A DNA stretch of 64,000 nucleotides from Acholoe squamosa (Eukaryota > Annelida > Polychaeta > Phyllodocida > Polynoidae): positions 61,955,339 to 62,019,338 of the forward strand of contig OX439043.1 in assembly GCA_949317995.1 (NCBI GenBank). The letters are read 5' to 3'. A model generated the notes under the pieces. It worked only from the letters and a program-made list of their open reading frames with translations, was not told the DNA's origin and did not search any database. Shown one piece after another: positions 1 through 12,600 of the stretch; the first letter of the stretch is position 1, and every line of letters starts with the position of its first letter. The translations under genes were made by a program, and so were the position numbers.

Positions 1-1375
1 GCAGCCCTAGGTTGCATTCCATGGCCAAGAAAACTTTGGCGTTTTCAGAGGAGGCGGTGGAGGAAATTCCTAAAAGTGATCACGAGGATGAGGAGCTACC
101 AGCTATGAATGAAAATGAACTCAATGAAAATGAACTTTCTGAAAATCCAAAATCATGTGTTCTCTCAGTAGCAGTTGTACAAGATCTGAATACCAGACTA
201 GATCAGCTGCAGTCGTCCCTTCAGGTTTCTGAAAATAGAAGGATCGAAAGTGAGAATCAACTGAGACAGTTATTGAGCCGCCAGAGGCAAGTGAGCGCCT
301 GGTTCAAATCAACGACCGCATAACTGGGGACCGGAACAGATACTCAATTTGCTCCAGTCTACCCATGACAACCAGAAACTCTTAATAAAAGGTGATTAAA
401 TCCACTTTTTTTCTCCCCCATATCTCTCCTTAACATTTTTAGCACTATAATTAGAGCAAGGTAAAAAAAAAAATCTTCTTTTACCTTAGCGTCATTTTAA
501 TTGGTTGCAAATGTACAACTGTGTCAAATCTAAGAAAAAATTTTTGCATAATGATTAAAAATCTCTCTTTCAGTTTCCTCTAGTTTGATTTTCCATGTCA
601 AGGGGGCCACAAAGAGAAGAGAGAAGGGAACCCAGTTTCCGCCGCTACCTGCTCCAAGGTCTGGGATTTCAGCGGAAGAGGAAGTCCAGAAAGAGGAAGT
701 CACTAAGCCCCAGGAGAGAGAACCAATCAAAGAGCCCACTACAGACCACTACAGATGTCAGGCATCACAGAGCGACAACAAGCAGTCACCCCCACACTTC
801 AGTCAGGCAGCACAGAGCGACAACAAGCAGTCACCCTCATACTCCAGTCAGGCAGCACAGGATCAGAGCAACCATCAGGCATCAGAAGTGGAAACGCCTG
901 GAACACAAGAGATAAATGAGGCAGCTCAACCTAAAATGGACACCTTACACATGTGCAAGTAGAACGGCTTTCTCAGAAAGACACTCTTTACACAGATTTG
1001 AATAAAATCAAAGTAGTCGTGTTGTCCCAAGATAGCACTAGACATGTAATACAGTTGGGAGACTCCGGCACAAAGTTGTTAGTGCAAGTGGCAGGACGAG
1101 ATCAGTTGTTACAAGTAGGAGAAACTGATGAGACCCCTCTACTTCCGGGCACAACAACCAATCCAACACAGAAAAAAAGCAAGAGTCTGAGCCATGCTAT
1201 GGACACCTTTAACTTGGGAGAGAAGGAAGAAGAGAAGGCCTGTGACCCTTGTGGTAATGAGGCAGAGAGTCAGCCTTCAAAAAAGGCAAGAAAGAATGGC
1301 AAGAACGATAACACAAAGAAGGAAGCAAATTATATAAGGACCAAGGAGAAGCAAGAGAAAGACTCTCGCTCCTAA
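1..1375 (+). pseudogene. 3' part of a transposon accessory gene, decayed
   Basis: An open frame enters from the left edge and encodes an acidic stretch, then a coiled-coil-like segment (VVQDLNTRLDQLQSSLQ and following) to about 300. After a likely frame change it reaches a donor GTGATT at 392. An acceptor CTCTCTTTCAG ends at 573 and the next exon starts at 574 in the same phase 1. The protein then runs through a Pro/Gln/Ser-rich repeat (DNKQSP twice) and, after a second frame change near 955, ends with a Lys-rich tail at 1375. Exon order, splice phase and short motifs (LIFHV against LIYVT; VLSQDS against ILSLDP; Lys-rich C-terminus) resemble the last three exons of the large Harbinger accessory gene at 21420-25695. 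I infer it is a diverged relative from another such element. The 5' half lies outside the window. No function is provable beyond this likeness. Confidence 0.5.
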
Positions 1376-2389
1376 AAAGTACTTGAGGAAGTAAGGGAGT
1401 CAAGGATGAAGCATGCATAACTTCAGAGAGAACCCAAAGTTTATATCTACCCTAAGAAACTTTAACGTTTTATTTTAAGTATCTTTTAAGGCACCTCGTG
1501 TTCACCCTAGACTTTATGGTTGTTATGAAAATAAGGAGTTTATCAGGTTTTATATTGGTTTCACCTACAGGGACATGGAGGACATACCTGTGTTGTCTTT
1601 TCATATACAGTTATGACTTATTATTCCAGATGTGACCTCGGAAGTCATTATTCTTTTAGGAATTTAAGGAAAGAGAAAAGAACAGTCTTTTTAAAGTACT
1701 TTTTTAAGTGGGGTAAAATCAACGTCTGTGAGAAGGAAATAAACATATGGTAACACACATAGTTCTTAATAAAGCATAAATTTCTTATCCCAGACTCTTA
1801 TTTATTTAAACTTTCGTTGCATTCTAATGTCCTTTTCATTTCAACAAAGCTTAATTTAAAATCAGATGGACTTATAGCGACACATAGATATCAGGCATGG
1901 GATTCTTCAAATATTATACATTTGATCCCTATCTACTGTGAATATGAGGTAGAAGTTTTATTTCCCCACCCCCAAGGGAGGTTGCGCTTCAGCAGTTCCT
2001 TAGTGAACCAAGAGATGGCACCACAGTATTCCCCCATAAGTGATGTCATAAGGGAACGTCGTGAAGGAAAATGACAGGCAAAAAGAAGAAGGGAATAACC
2101 TGCATCCAGGGGGGAAATGGCTTTTTAAAGTTGAGGTCATGTGCTTTGAAATGAGATATCTTGAGCTAAAATATTCCAGGTAATTCTTTTGTAATTGCTT
2201 GTTAAAGCTAGGTTGGTGTGAGCAATTGAAAAATGCTAACAAGCTCTAAATACATTATATCCTAGCTTAGATGACTAGTGATAATGCAAAAGATTTAGTT
2301 TTGTGGAAAGATAAAGAAAGCAAATTAATCTGTCATAAAATCGGTTCTAGAGGGAATTTTCTGGGTCTGTTTTCGGTTCAGAGTTCCTT
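1376..2389. other. gene-free stretch
   Basis: AT-rich sequence after the accessory-gene remnant. I see no convincing coding frame, RNA gene or terminal inverted repeat here. Confidence 0.5.
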
Positions 2390-2429
2390 ATGTAAATATC
2401 CAATACATTTGTGGCAAAAAAATACCATT

Positions 2430-2635
2430 TAGAATAATGGAGTGGTTTCCATGGCAACATCTTGCATTCAATAAATGGAATGTTTTCAGTCTAAAAGGAA
2501 TGATTCTGAGCATATCACTGAATTCCCCATCAAAAATTGATCTAAGCCATTTTTTGGTATATTTGTCAGTGTTCTACTCATGCACTGCACCCTGGTGGCC
2601 AAATGCAGAACAAAATCCCACCCATGCATGTTTAC
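2430..2635 (+). repeat. dispersed repeat, copy 1 (CATGGCAAC ... CCTGGTGGCCAAAT)
   Basis: Contains GTTTCCATGGCAAC and, about 150 bp later, CACCCTGGTGGCCAAATG followed by AAATCCC. The same ordered landmarks occur at 15633-15970 (same strand) and 59420-59660 (opposite strand). It is an old dispersed repeat with no coding capacity visible. Confidence 0.55.
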
Positions 2636-2640
2636 TCCAG

Positions 2641-5129
2641 ATGGGTCACCAATGTTGATATTAACACACTGACAAGATACATTGTAATTGGTGGTGCACC
2701 TGGTTCAGCGATGCAGGCCCTGCATGTCACACATCCTGATGCACTACTGATGCACTACAACAGTAATGGTATTTTTAAGTAGAAAACCTTCATCAAGGAT
2801 GTTCAAGTAAAAGACAATCTCTTCTAAAGAAAGTTATACCTTTTTAAATTCTGGATATATAGATATGTGAATGTTTCAAAAGAAGAAATAAAATTACCAC
2901 AGGTATCATATGACATGGTAGGTATACTCCTATCAGAGTGCCTGCTGTGATTTACTGTCAGTGTGTTTCAATTTAGTTTTAAATGATCATTTAAGCGATA
3001 GAAAAGTCTGATGTTCTTGATATAAGAATGGAAGTCAATTTAGCTTTACAGTAAATTATTTTCCCCTCCACACCTATCACTTATAGATTTTACTTATATC
3101 TGCTGTACATAGTATAAGAAATTGCACAGACCTGAATTTTGTATACATTGTAAGCTCTGGCTCTTACTCAGCATTTAGCTTCTACAACATCAGTACAATG
3201 GGTAGAATAACTATGGACTGCAATAAACTGTAATTATATGTCTTCTGATGGTCATTGAACACACAGGGAGCATGAATAGACACTTAAACAAGCACTAAAA
3301 TCAAGCACTGGAAGAGGCTTTCAATACAGGGAGTATATCCAAGCTTATACCACGATTCTGGCACTTCCTTTGCTGATATGTGCATATCAGCCGTGCATTA
3401 TACAGCATATATACCACCCATGTGCATTTTTTAAATTTTTGGTATATAATTTTTCGGGGTCAAGTTGGACTTTTTCCAATGTATGCGAGTTGCGGTCCGG
3501 CCATTCCCACCCGCTTCCTTGTCCGACGAAATTGTGTCAGTGGCCCGGATGTAGATATAGGTCATTTTTTTTCGTACGAAAGACGCTGAATGTACAGCCC
3601 TAGGGCTCCGATATCCATGATCTATTAGCTTAATGTAGCAACTGAATATACTCATGTGTTGGAAATGCATTTTCAAACCTTGAGTAGACTGCATTCTATA
3701 ATCTTCTCAAGATAGTGTCTTATGATCATCTTCTTGAGAACATAAAGTTTATTTCTCTCCCAAGCATCAGCTAAAGAACACTCAACGGGTGCAACAAATT
3801 AGCCTAATTACTAAACAATTGGTTAAATTGTAGTTTCAAGAAAAGTAGGCATGCTTTCTATTAAGGGATTACAAATACATTGTTTTAATTTTCACAATAA
3901 TGCAATTATGATGCAGTAGGGGATTTTCAAATAGAAAATTGCCCTGTTCATTATTTCCCTTGCAAAGGCATTATTGGTCTGGAAAGTACCTTGTTTTGCA
4001 TTTTTATATATTTGATGTAGTAGAATTTACAATGAATGTCAATATAATTATTATCTCCAATATTCTATTATACAATTATCAGCATCTATAATTCTTTTCC
4101 ATAGGCTTTTATAAAGGCACTAGAGTTTGTCTATAACAAATATACAATGTATTAATAAATCACCTGGCCTCATGCTATCAATAAAGCACAAAGAAAGCCT
4201 TGGATATTGGCACAGAAAGTAATTCCGGTATAACATATTTTGATTTCAAGGCATACATTATGAGTTATATTTTCTGAGAGATTGATCCTTCCACAAGGAA
4301 GAGAAGCGACACAGAATTCCAGCAGATCAAACACATCCAGGAAATGCCTGTAAAGATGATAAAACAAGGCCACTTTATCTCCATGCCTTGCATGGACACA
4401 AATTGGGTAGGAAGTGAACACTAATAAATTTGCTGCTGAAGTGGATTAGCATTGATTCTAGCCACCTTCAGCCTCACCACCAGAAGATGCCACACACTGC
4501 ACATTCTGGAATAGTTGCTGTATGAAACTAATATGGCAAACAAAGTCAGTTTAGAATTAATGAAAATACTTGCCTCTTGAAAACTATATTGTGAAGTTAT
4601 TCTTCTTTCAATCTTTAAAACGCTCGTTTGCTTGGATCTCAATGGGAGGATCAGCTTTGTAATCAACAAATTGACTGCGAAACAAAGCAATATTTTACAT
4701 GCCTATTTGCCTTACTTATTCAAGATATATATTTCTTTTAAGCATTAGACTATTACAAATCATAGAAAATCATTTAAAGACCAATACGAGAATAATGCAC
4801 AACCAATCTAGAAAGCAAATTTTCATTGGCAGGCCTGCCATTTAGTACATAATCATTTGAAAATACAGGCAAAGCTATGTTCATTCCACCAAAATGAGGC
4901 TGAACACAACTTCATGAAGGAGTCAACCTTTCTACTGCTTGGCTCTATAATCGTGTGAATTTTTTTTCTGAGAGGTTGTCAATTTTCAACACGTGTAGAG
5001 ATGGATTCTCCGGTGGTAATGCCAGTATCATTAATGTTATCCCTTGTGATGGAAGCTTGAATCATTTATAGGTCTTATATACAGCGTTGCTCGTCTTACC
5101 CTGTACCACCCAAGATACATAGCAAAAAG
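2641..5129. other. gene-free stretch
   Basis: AT-rich with only short frames. A small GC-richer patch at about 3450-3610 carries no recognisable motif. Confidence 0.45.
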
Positions 5130-5310
5130 TAAAAAAATGTTGTCAAAATATTGGCAGAATCCTTGCCAGAGTTGCCAGAGATACATCATTTTTCCCCAGA
5201 TATTTCTTGTGCCACCATACTGCTGTTTCTTGTACAATCTACTGCAATGCAGGTACAGTGGTTCACTGTTTAGTATTACGAGTATCTCTGACATAATCAA
5301 CAGTTATCTT
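5130..5310 (+). repeat. old dispersed repeat, copy 1
   Basis: Shares an ordered series of short matches with 9487-9680: TTGTCAAAATA, TGCCAGAGAT, TTCTTGTGCCACCA against TCCTTGTACCACCA, GTGGTTCACTGTT against GTGGTTCATTGTT, and AACAGTTAT. Identity is patchy, so the pair is old. The class is unknown. Confidence 0.5.
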
Positions 5311-6196
5311 TTTAATCCTGATAAAGTGTGCAGAAACCTCATCCATTTTTTTCAAGGAGGTGAAACCTAGATATATGCAGCTTTGGGGATACAAATGTAA
5401 ATGACAGGGTATATATATGGAGAGTCTGGATAGGTGTTAGTATTAGCCCAGGGATCCTAAGTACTAGGGAATAACCAAAGCGTTGATAAAAATGGATTAA
5501 CACATGGAGGCAAACACATGGCCAAAGATTAGTTATTTTTAACATGTTATAACTCGACAGGCGATTACTAGACACAGTCCCAACAATTTGCTAGGTCAAT
5601 CAGTTCTGGTATGACCTAAAGGGATGAAGTCGTAGCATTTTTGATAGTTCTAAGTGACCTATTTAATACCAGATAATCAGATTCTTAGCATCTTAACAAC
5701 AGAGGAAGCCACCCCTGATTTTGGTTGAACACCTCTCAATTGATGGGACCTTTGCATAAACATCACCAATTCAACCCTTTGCAGTCACTGGTGTTCTTTG
5801 TCCCCTATCCCTTTCTGCACCTTAACTCTCCTCCTCACCACAGCATTCAAGCCTTATAAGGCAAGGATAAATGGCAACCAGATACTCGCCCTGTGCTCAG
5901 ACCTGCCTCTGTTATTAACCACGTCTATCTTTGATGGATTACAGGCAGCTCTAGGTAGCCGGAACATGAGAGGCAGTAATAGTATACGAGCAGGGGCCAC
6001 TCTCAGTCATACAAAACTGGTTGCTGAGATACTTATGCAACTTTGTTTGTTCATTAAAAACTCTTATGGAGTTTCTGAGATTACACCATCACAACAACCT
6101 TTAAACACTTTTCTCGATACTGGATACATGATAGTCCTCATGGATAAGGCAAGATTGAAGGTCAGAGACATCATTGTTCCTGTTTGCAAATACTAT

Positions 6197-6198
<2 letters not shown>

Positions 6199-6261
<63 letters not shown>
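6199..6261. repeat. (TA)n microsatellite
   Basis: An uninterrupted TA dinucleotide run of about 60 bp. The long alternating Tyr/Ile frames over it are artefacts. Confidence 0.95.
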
Positions 6262-6262
<1 letters not shown>

Positions 6263-6263
<1 letters not shown>

Positions 6264-6344
6264 ATGGTTGATAGGCACCATTTATTTTCGGGGTCCATCC
6301 AGCTCAAAAGACGACAAGCAGACAAGTGGTGCCTATCGACCATA
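6263..6344. repeat. short hairpin next to (TA)n
   Basis: CATGGTTGATAGGCACCA at 6263-6280 is matched at 16 of 18 positions by the reverse complement of 6327-6344 (TGGTGCCTATCGACCATA). The loop is about 46 bp. It could be a tiny MITE remnant or the tip of a larger repeat. Confidence 0.65.
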
Positions 6345-7643
6345 TATGCAGTAGGGCACGTTGTTAGGTGTGCTCTCTTTGCATTTATAATTGTGAGCTT
6401 TCTGAGGTCTGAGTTTTGATCCACTCAGGGAGGTTGTTTCATAACTTTTAGAGAATGTTCTTTCATTGCAAGGATCAGGCTGATATAACCATTTCAGACT
6501 CGGTAAAATGCTCTCCTTGAAATGAAAAAAATGTGTACGAATATCTCATGTAAGTTCATTACAGTTTGTTGTGAATAGCATTGCAACGGTCATGATCTCT
6601 TTTTTTTTGCCATGAACACAATTGGTTTCAAATAATACTTATACCGGTATCTGATAATAGCTTGACTTATGAATTGCCCACCTTGGCCAATAGCTATCAC
6701 CTTAGATGACTCATCCAACACCTAAGAGCCAAAACTTCACAAATACAAATAAATGTTTGCAATACTGAATTCATATCTCTTGACACGGTGTCAATTTGTC
6801 ACTTCAACGCAATGTCTTCAATTTAGAGCACAAATAGAATATCTTGTTTCTGATTGATAGGACAGCAGGGCTGATATGGTAAGACTGACTAGAATATAAA
6901 CATGAGTGTTTTGATTGCTCAGTGGGCCCAGGCCCCCATCACACAAATTATGTTGTGTTCGATTCCATTTCCTTCGGAATTCAAGGTTGTCATAAACCCT
7001 CATATTTCTATTGTATCATAATGCAGCTGTAGGTCAGACGAAAGGCCAATAGGGGAAAGCTATGTCAGTAGTAGGAACAAACCCATAGTAATATTGTACA
7101 AATGCACCATGTTCTTAGGTCAGCAAGATACGATACTGGATACATAAAATGCATGGATCACTACAGTTTCCAAAGGTCTCCTGTATAACACCCACGCACC
7201 AATCTAATAACGTCCCTAAATATCCACACAATAAAGAACTCATGGGAACGAAACAGGAAATAAATTGTCAGATTCCAGATTACTTATATATGCACCTGTA
7301 TATTTTGCACTTTCGGCACTTGTTTCCTCTAGGTGTTGACCTGCAAACAGAGTTGTATAGAGGTCCATGACATGTTGGTTCCGCAGAGGTTATATTTATA
7401 TCATGGTTACCCACTTTGGGCAGACTTAATGGGTGTCTCAGAAGTGGATAACCACACAAAAGCGTTGTTTTGTTTCTTATCATGAAAATTTTTTTTTCTT
7501 GAATGCTGCACTTGTAGGGTACGTGATTATGTGAGTCCCCGTGCCTGGTTGGCCAACCTGCAGTGGCAGGTCACCGGGTAATCACATGTCCCCTATCTGT
7601 ATCACACCGATCCAGGCATAGGTGGAAGGTAGAGAAGTCAGAC
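6345..7643. other. gene-free stretch
   Basis: AT-rich. Just before the tRNA-like unit there is an imperfect inverted pair (GTGATTATGTGA near 7523 and GTAATCACATG near 7579) that may belong to the SINE-like repeat. Confidence 0.4.
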
Positions 7644-7715
7644 GGGGAAGTAGCTCAGCGGTAGAGCAACGGTCTGCAGGCTGGAAGGTCCCGGGTTCAA
7701 TCCCCGGTTTCTCCA
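7644..7715 (+). repeat. tRNA-Cys-like sequence, probable SINE head or tRNA pseudogene
   Basis: A 72-nt tRNA-like unit. The acceptor pairs GGGGAAG with TTTCTCC (two G-T pairs), the D arm is GCTC/GAGC, and the T arm is CCGGG TTCAATC CCCGG. The A box TAGCTCAGCGG and B box GGTTCAATCCC would fit RNA polymerase III. The anticodon loop CTGCAGG would carry GCA (Cys). The anticodon stem ACGGT/CTGGA has three mismatches, which argues against a working tRNA and for a tRNA-derived SINE head. No intron is seen. Confidence 0.7.
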
Positions 7716-9486
7716 GATTCGTTTTCGCCGACCCCTACACACTCAACAAAAGCATGGATTCCTCCATGGCAGTTCCAACATGTGTGTATGAACCGAAAAG
7801 GAGGCTGCTTCACCAGAGATCAGTAAGCAGGGCACATCCCACCTACACACTGACTGGATAATCACCCAGCAAGAGCTTCACAAGGAATAGTCTCTTCATC
7901 AAACCTTTATTTATTGATAACAGTAATTATTTCTTCATCAACTTTCTATCTTTGTATATGTAACATGTCTGTATTTCCTTTAAAAATGTCTGATGAACAA
8001 TGCAGGGATTTGGTAAATCAAATTTCCTAAATGAAAGATGATTAAAGTAAAGAGATATATGTTAACAAAAAAAATTAGTAATGATTAAGAACTGTCTTCC
8101 AAATCATTAACACTGTATACATGAAACCTTTCTTGTTGACTAACAATGAATAATTTCCTGTCTTCCAAGGATGGTAAACAACCACCATAAAATGGATAAT
8201 TGCTCCAAATACTGAACGGATGCATTGGTTATATGCTCCCAAACTCGACAATCAGGAAATATGAGGTTTTGATTACTCTGACAAAAAGTCAAATAAGAGT
8301 GAGAGTGTCCAATAATTCTTGCACATTGCTTTCCCCGCATGTTCCACATTTATCTTGTTTAGAAACAAGCTAGAATCTGCCTCGTACATTACTTTATTCA
8401 TAACTAGCCAGAACATTCTTTTATCCTGGGTCTGCTGCAGGCATTATTCCATAAAGGCTGATTATACTATGTTTACAGTATCTTTTCATGATTATGTGCA
8501 ATTTTTCCTTATCATGATTGACATTCAGTGTGTGGATGAATACATAAATTTGACCATCGGAAGACTACAACCCACATGTTTCTAAATCTGTTATTTCAAC
8601 TTTGGAATGAAGAACAATTAGAAGAAAACACATCTTATTTGCACGGTGATTACTACAAATGAGAAGAAGTGTATGAAAGCCTGCCCGAGGTAATAAGACA
8701 GGCATGGCCATTGATAAAATGTGACTCTAAAATGCCATATTATATGATATCATCTGTTTTTTTTTTCATTGAAGGCAGGAGGAGAAAAGCTGCAGGTTAT
8801 AAAGTAGGTAGAGGATGGCAGTACGGCCTGCCGATACAGCCTGCCTGTTCATACAACTAAGGCTGCTATTAGAATTAAGGGTTGGCCTCCATTAACAAAC
8901 TGATTATCCAGGCTGCCCAATTGCCCTTTCCCAGGTTTTAACATCTTGTGTCACTCATCCCACAAACGTACAGATAAACAATCGTGGTTACTTTAGAGTT
9001 AGGTAAGGTTTTATCTGCAAGGCTAAATTAAGTGAATTATGCTTATACCTCACTATTAAATGCACAGAGAAAATCTATCATATGCATATGTAGTTAATTT
9101 TGGATACAAATGAGAAAAAAAAGAAGAATACCTAGACGTAGTACACAGTCACATGTTGATACCCATCCTCATTTGATCAGATAATCCCTATTTATGGCTT
9201 ATATAAAGATTGAGAGAAAATTTGACTTTCACATTGCATATGGCACATTAGGAGAAACACCGGACATATGAGCAATAACATTTTGGACATGCACAGAATA
9301 AGTAGTTCCTGCATTCATAACTAATCTCGTATGTTTTCTGCCATTGACATAAATGTGATGTGCTACAATCCTATTAGCTTCACCTTAAGAAGAGGTTAGG
9401 ACGTTTTGTGGCGAATCATGCAGTGAGATGATTTATGAAACTTTTAATTTGCAGAATGCTTTTGCCATTCAAACTGTAAAAGAAGT
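7716..9486. other. possible SINE body, then gene-free DNA
   Basis: About 150 bp after the tRNA-like unit could be a SINE body, but no second copy in the window confirms it. The rest is AT-rich without supported genes. Confidence 0.35.
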
Positions 9487-9680
9487 TGTCAAAATAACGA
9501 AGTCCTTGTCCCAAATTTGCCAGAGATCCTTTGTTATTTTCACATCGTTTTTACAGAGATTCCTTGTACCACCACACTGCCACCTGGAGATTATACACTG
9601 GTTCCCTGTTGTGTAATTATGGTGGTTCATTGTTCAATTTTTACAAGGACCCCTTGTAGATTAAACAGTTATTTCTTACA
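9487..9680 (+). repeat. old dispersed repeat, copy 2
   Basis: Partner of 5130-5310 with the landmarks in the same order and strand. A second short match, TGAGAGAAA ... ACATTG then CATATG, links about 9208-9250 to 11885-11930, so more old repeat copies lie in this stretch. Confidence 0.5.
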
Positions 9681-12600
9681 GTGCACAATTATTATAACAG
9701 TTGTGATACTTTACCAGGAGGCCGTTTTTCCTCATATATACAGGGGTCCATATGTTACAAACGGCCGCCATATATGTCTAAAAACTGTTTTTGTTCAGAT
9801 TTCCGGATCCTGCCTTCAGCATCCAGATGCGGGCAAAAACACGTTTATGTTCAGGATACAGAATGTGAAAATCCCACATCATGTCCACATATAGGGCCTT
9901 GAATACCACCTGTTCTAGGGCAGGTGGTATCCTACATACAGCCCACTTTCTTCCATATGTGTCATTTCTTAGGTCAGTATGTGGTTTTAAATTATACACT
10001 AAGATGTAACTGTACCTTATATGCAAGGTTAATAGAGAAATTAATTGCGTAATCCTGGCGAGAACAGCTGAATACTGGATCCAGCATTCAAAGTGTCTGC
10101 CCTTGAGTGGTTAGAGGCCGTAAGGGGATAGGGATAAGCCAGGTGCCTGGCAGTTGTACATTAGACCGAGGCCGACAACTTTCTTACACTGTCATCTTAC
10201 CCCTTAAGGCCTCATAGCCACATAGCATCCGTATCTGACACTCCGTATGTTGTTATATAACACCTATGTGGAAAAACACCTTCCAGAGTGAAGATCATAT
10301 TTTAGATCCATTAATTGTAATTATCAGCAAAATATAAACATTTCTCCTTGGAATTGAAAGTATCAATTGCTTATGGAGTGAATCTCATGCCACAGATTAT
10401 TAAAAGTCACGATAAGTGACAGAACGTGGAAAAGGTAACATTATGCGGATTCAGTGCTCTCCACAGCCATAGGGTGGCACAATCAAACAAAACAAGAATC
10501 TTCTTGTAGGTCTTCCTGGCCCATTTGGACAATCTATAGACCCTGATTAATGGGCATAGGATTCTTTTACAACACAAATAAGCATGTCATTATGCCCAAC
10601 TCTGATATTATCTATACAGATCAATTGGAACTGTAAAATTCTCAGTTCAGGTATATCTATCTTATTTGAATAAGAAGCTGGCTAACATCCAATGAACCGA
10701 TTAAACCACATCGATTTTATTTGAAATGAGAAGATCTCCGGAATCATTTTGATATATAGATCATCCAAATCTGATTCGGAGAAGTGGGAGAGACTCCCCT
10801 GACAATGTATGAGGTTATACCATTTTCAGCCCTTATGGTGCCCCATTACGGGGATTAGTGCTACTTATGGCCACTTGCCATGAACAACTAATCCCTGTAA
10901 TGTTACGTTTTCCTACGTTGTGTCACAATTCTAATTTACAGACCATCTGCAAATTGCACGGATAAGAGTTTGTTACGGATATAATCATCTATGTACCTGG
11001 CACACAATAAGATGGGATTTATATTCTTTATTACACAATAAAATGGGATTTATTTTTAGATAATAATGAGTCAAAGGCTAGAGTATTGCATAATATTCAA
11101 CTATACCAGTACTTAACATTGGCTGGGCAGGTGGATTTTCCAGTTGGTACCACATTTCCTAGCGGTTTGAAAAGGAAAGAACCTATGCCACGTTCTCATA
11201 GATTTCCTAGTGGTTCTCAACCTCTAACCATATATCAGATATTATGTTACACTACCTAGACTTGGGTACGGGTTTATTGCAAGACCAAAGTAAAGAATAT
11301 GGGTGCCATTTGTAAAGCAAAGGATATACCTGGTCAAATCCAAACTCTGCTTCTAGCTGTCTATTGAAAGTACCGACATATTGTGTTTTTAGGGATTATT
11401 ATAGTTAATAATGTATTTAGAGCTTAATCCTTGATTTCAAATTTGAATAACAACCTATGTTCAAGGAGGGGTTCTGACATAACTACTGGGAATATTTAAG
11501 CCAATGATGTCTCATTTTAAAGATCTTGAGATGAATTTTGATAAGGAATTTCCCTGTAGAGGGGTGTTTTTGCTTGCCTGGTCACATATACTTTCAATAT
11601 GGGTCATGGGATTATAATTATACATTATGGGGGTTTAAGTGACGACTCTTGGTCAGTAGATATGACATGCCAACAAGACATACAAAGTACTTGTGTACAT
11701 TATCCATTTACATGTTACCATCCTTCCTCTCATACTGTTAAAGTCCTGTTAACAACCCTGTATGTATGCCCTTTTACCACTGATGCAACTGAGGAAACTC
11801 AAAAAGAGAATACTAACATAATCCCATGAGGACACCCTCTTCTCCTCGAAATAATCTTCATGTGTATTTCAGGCTTATAGAAAGACTGAGAGAAAGGCCG
11901 GCTTTTACATTGTGCATGGCATATGAGAAGAAAGTTGCCATTCATAACACTGTACAACAAATTTTCACTTTTCAAAAAAAAAACAGCTGAAACCTATTAA
12001 TTCCTATGTATTTTGACCTGGGGAATTAAAAAATAATATCTGTTTTTTTGCTTGTGGCTCTCAATTTTGAGATACCGATACTACCCTAGAATTGCCAATT
12101 TTTGGCCTCGGTAGCCAAATCCATATTAGTGCAAACTATACAAAGACCAGATTTTGCATTAAATCTAATCTATTTGTCTTTGATCACCTTTTCCAACCCC
12201 ATATTGAATAAATTGCTCATCTTTGACCTTGTATTATGCAGAAAAAGTTACGAATAATCTCAAAATGCTAGCCAGTCGACACTTGTTCACAACTCTTTTG
12301 CTTGCCTCTTGTACACAATGTTGGGCTCATACCACTTCAGACCCCATTACTAGCCTGCTAGAAGAAAAGGTAACCACTCTCTTTGGTAGCATTTTTCCAT
12401 CTCTGAGAGGTTATATTGGAATCTCTCCCCATGTATATCACTTACCAAGCCACATCTTTTTTTGGGGGAAAAATGCGAGGTCAGATGCAGGAAGTGGATA
12501 ATCCCCAGCCCTATTGTTTCCAAGAAATCTTGTTATGACTGCACTGAGGGCAAGCCATGATTTCCATTTACTATCTAGCCTATTTTTGGTTATAATATCA

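Noticed and set aside
6101..6424. Open frames of alternating Tyr/Ile over (TA)n
   Set aside because: These are translations of the microsatellite and not genes. The same applies to frames at 14498, 36939, 42343, 43357, 46352, 47060 and 55031.
7644..7715. Functional tRNA-Cys gene
   Set aside because: The anticodon stem has three mismatches; a SINE head or pseudogene fits better.
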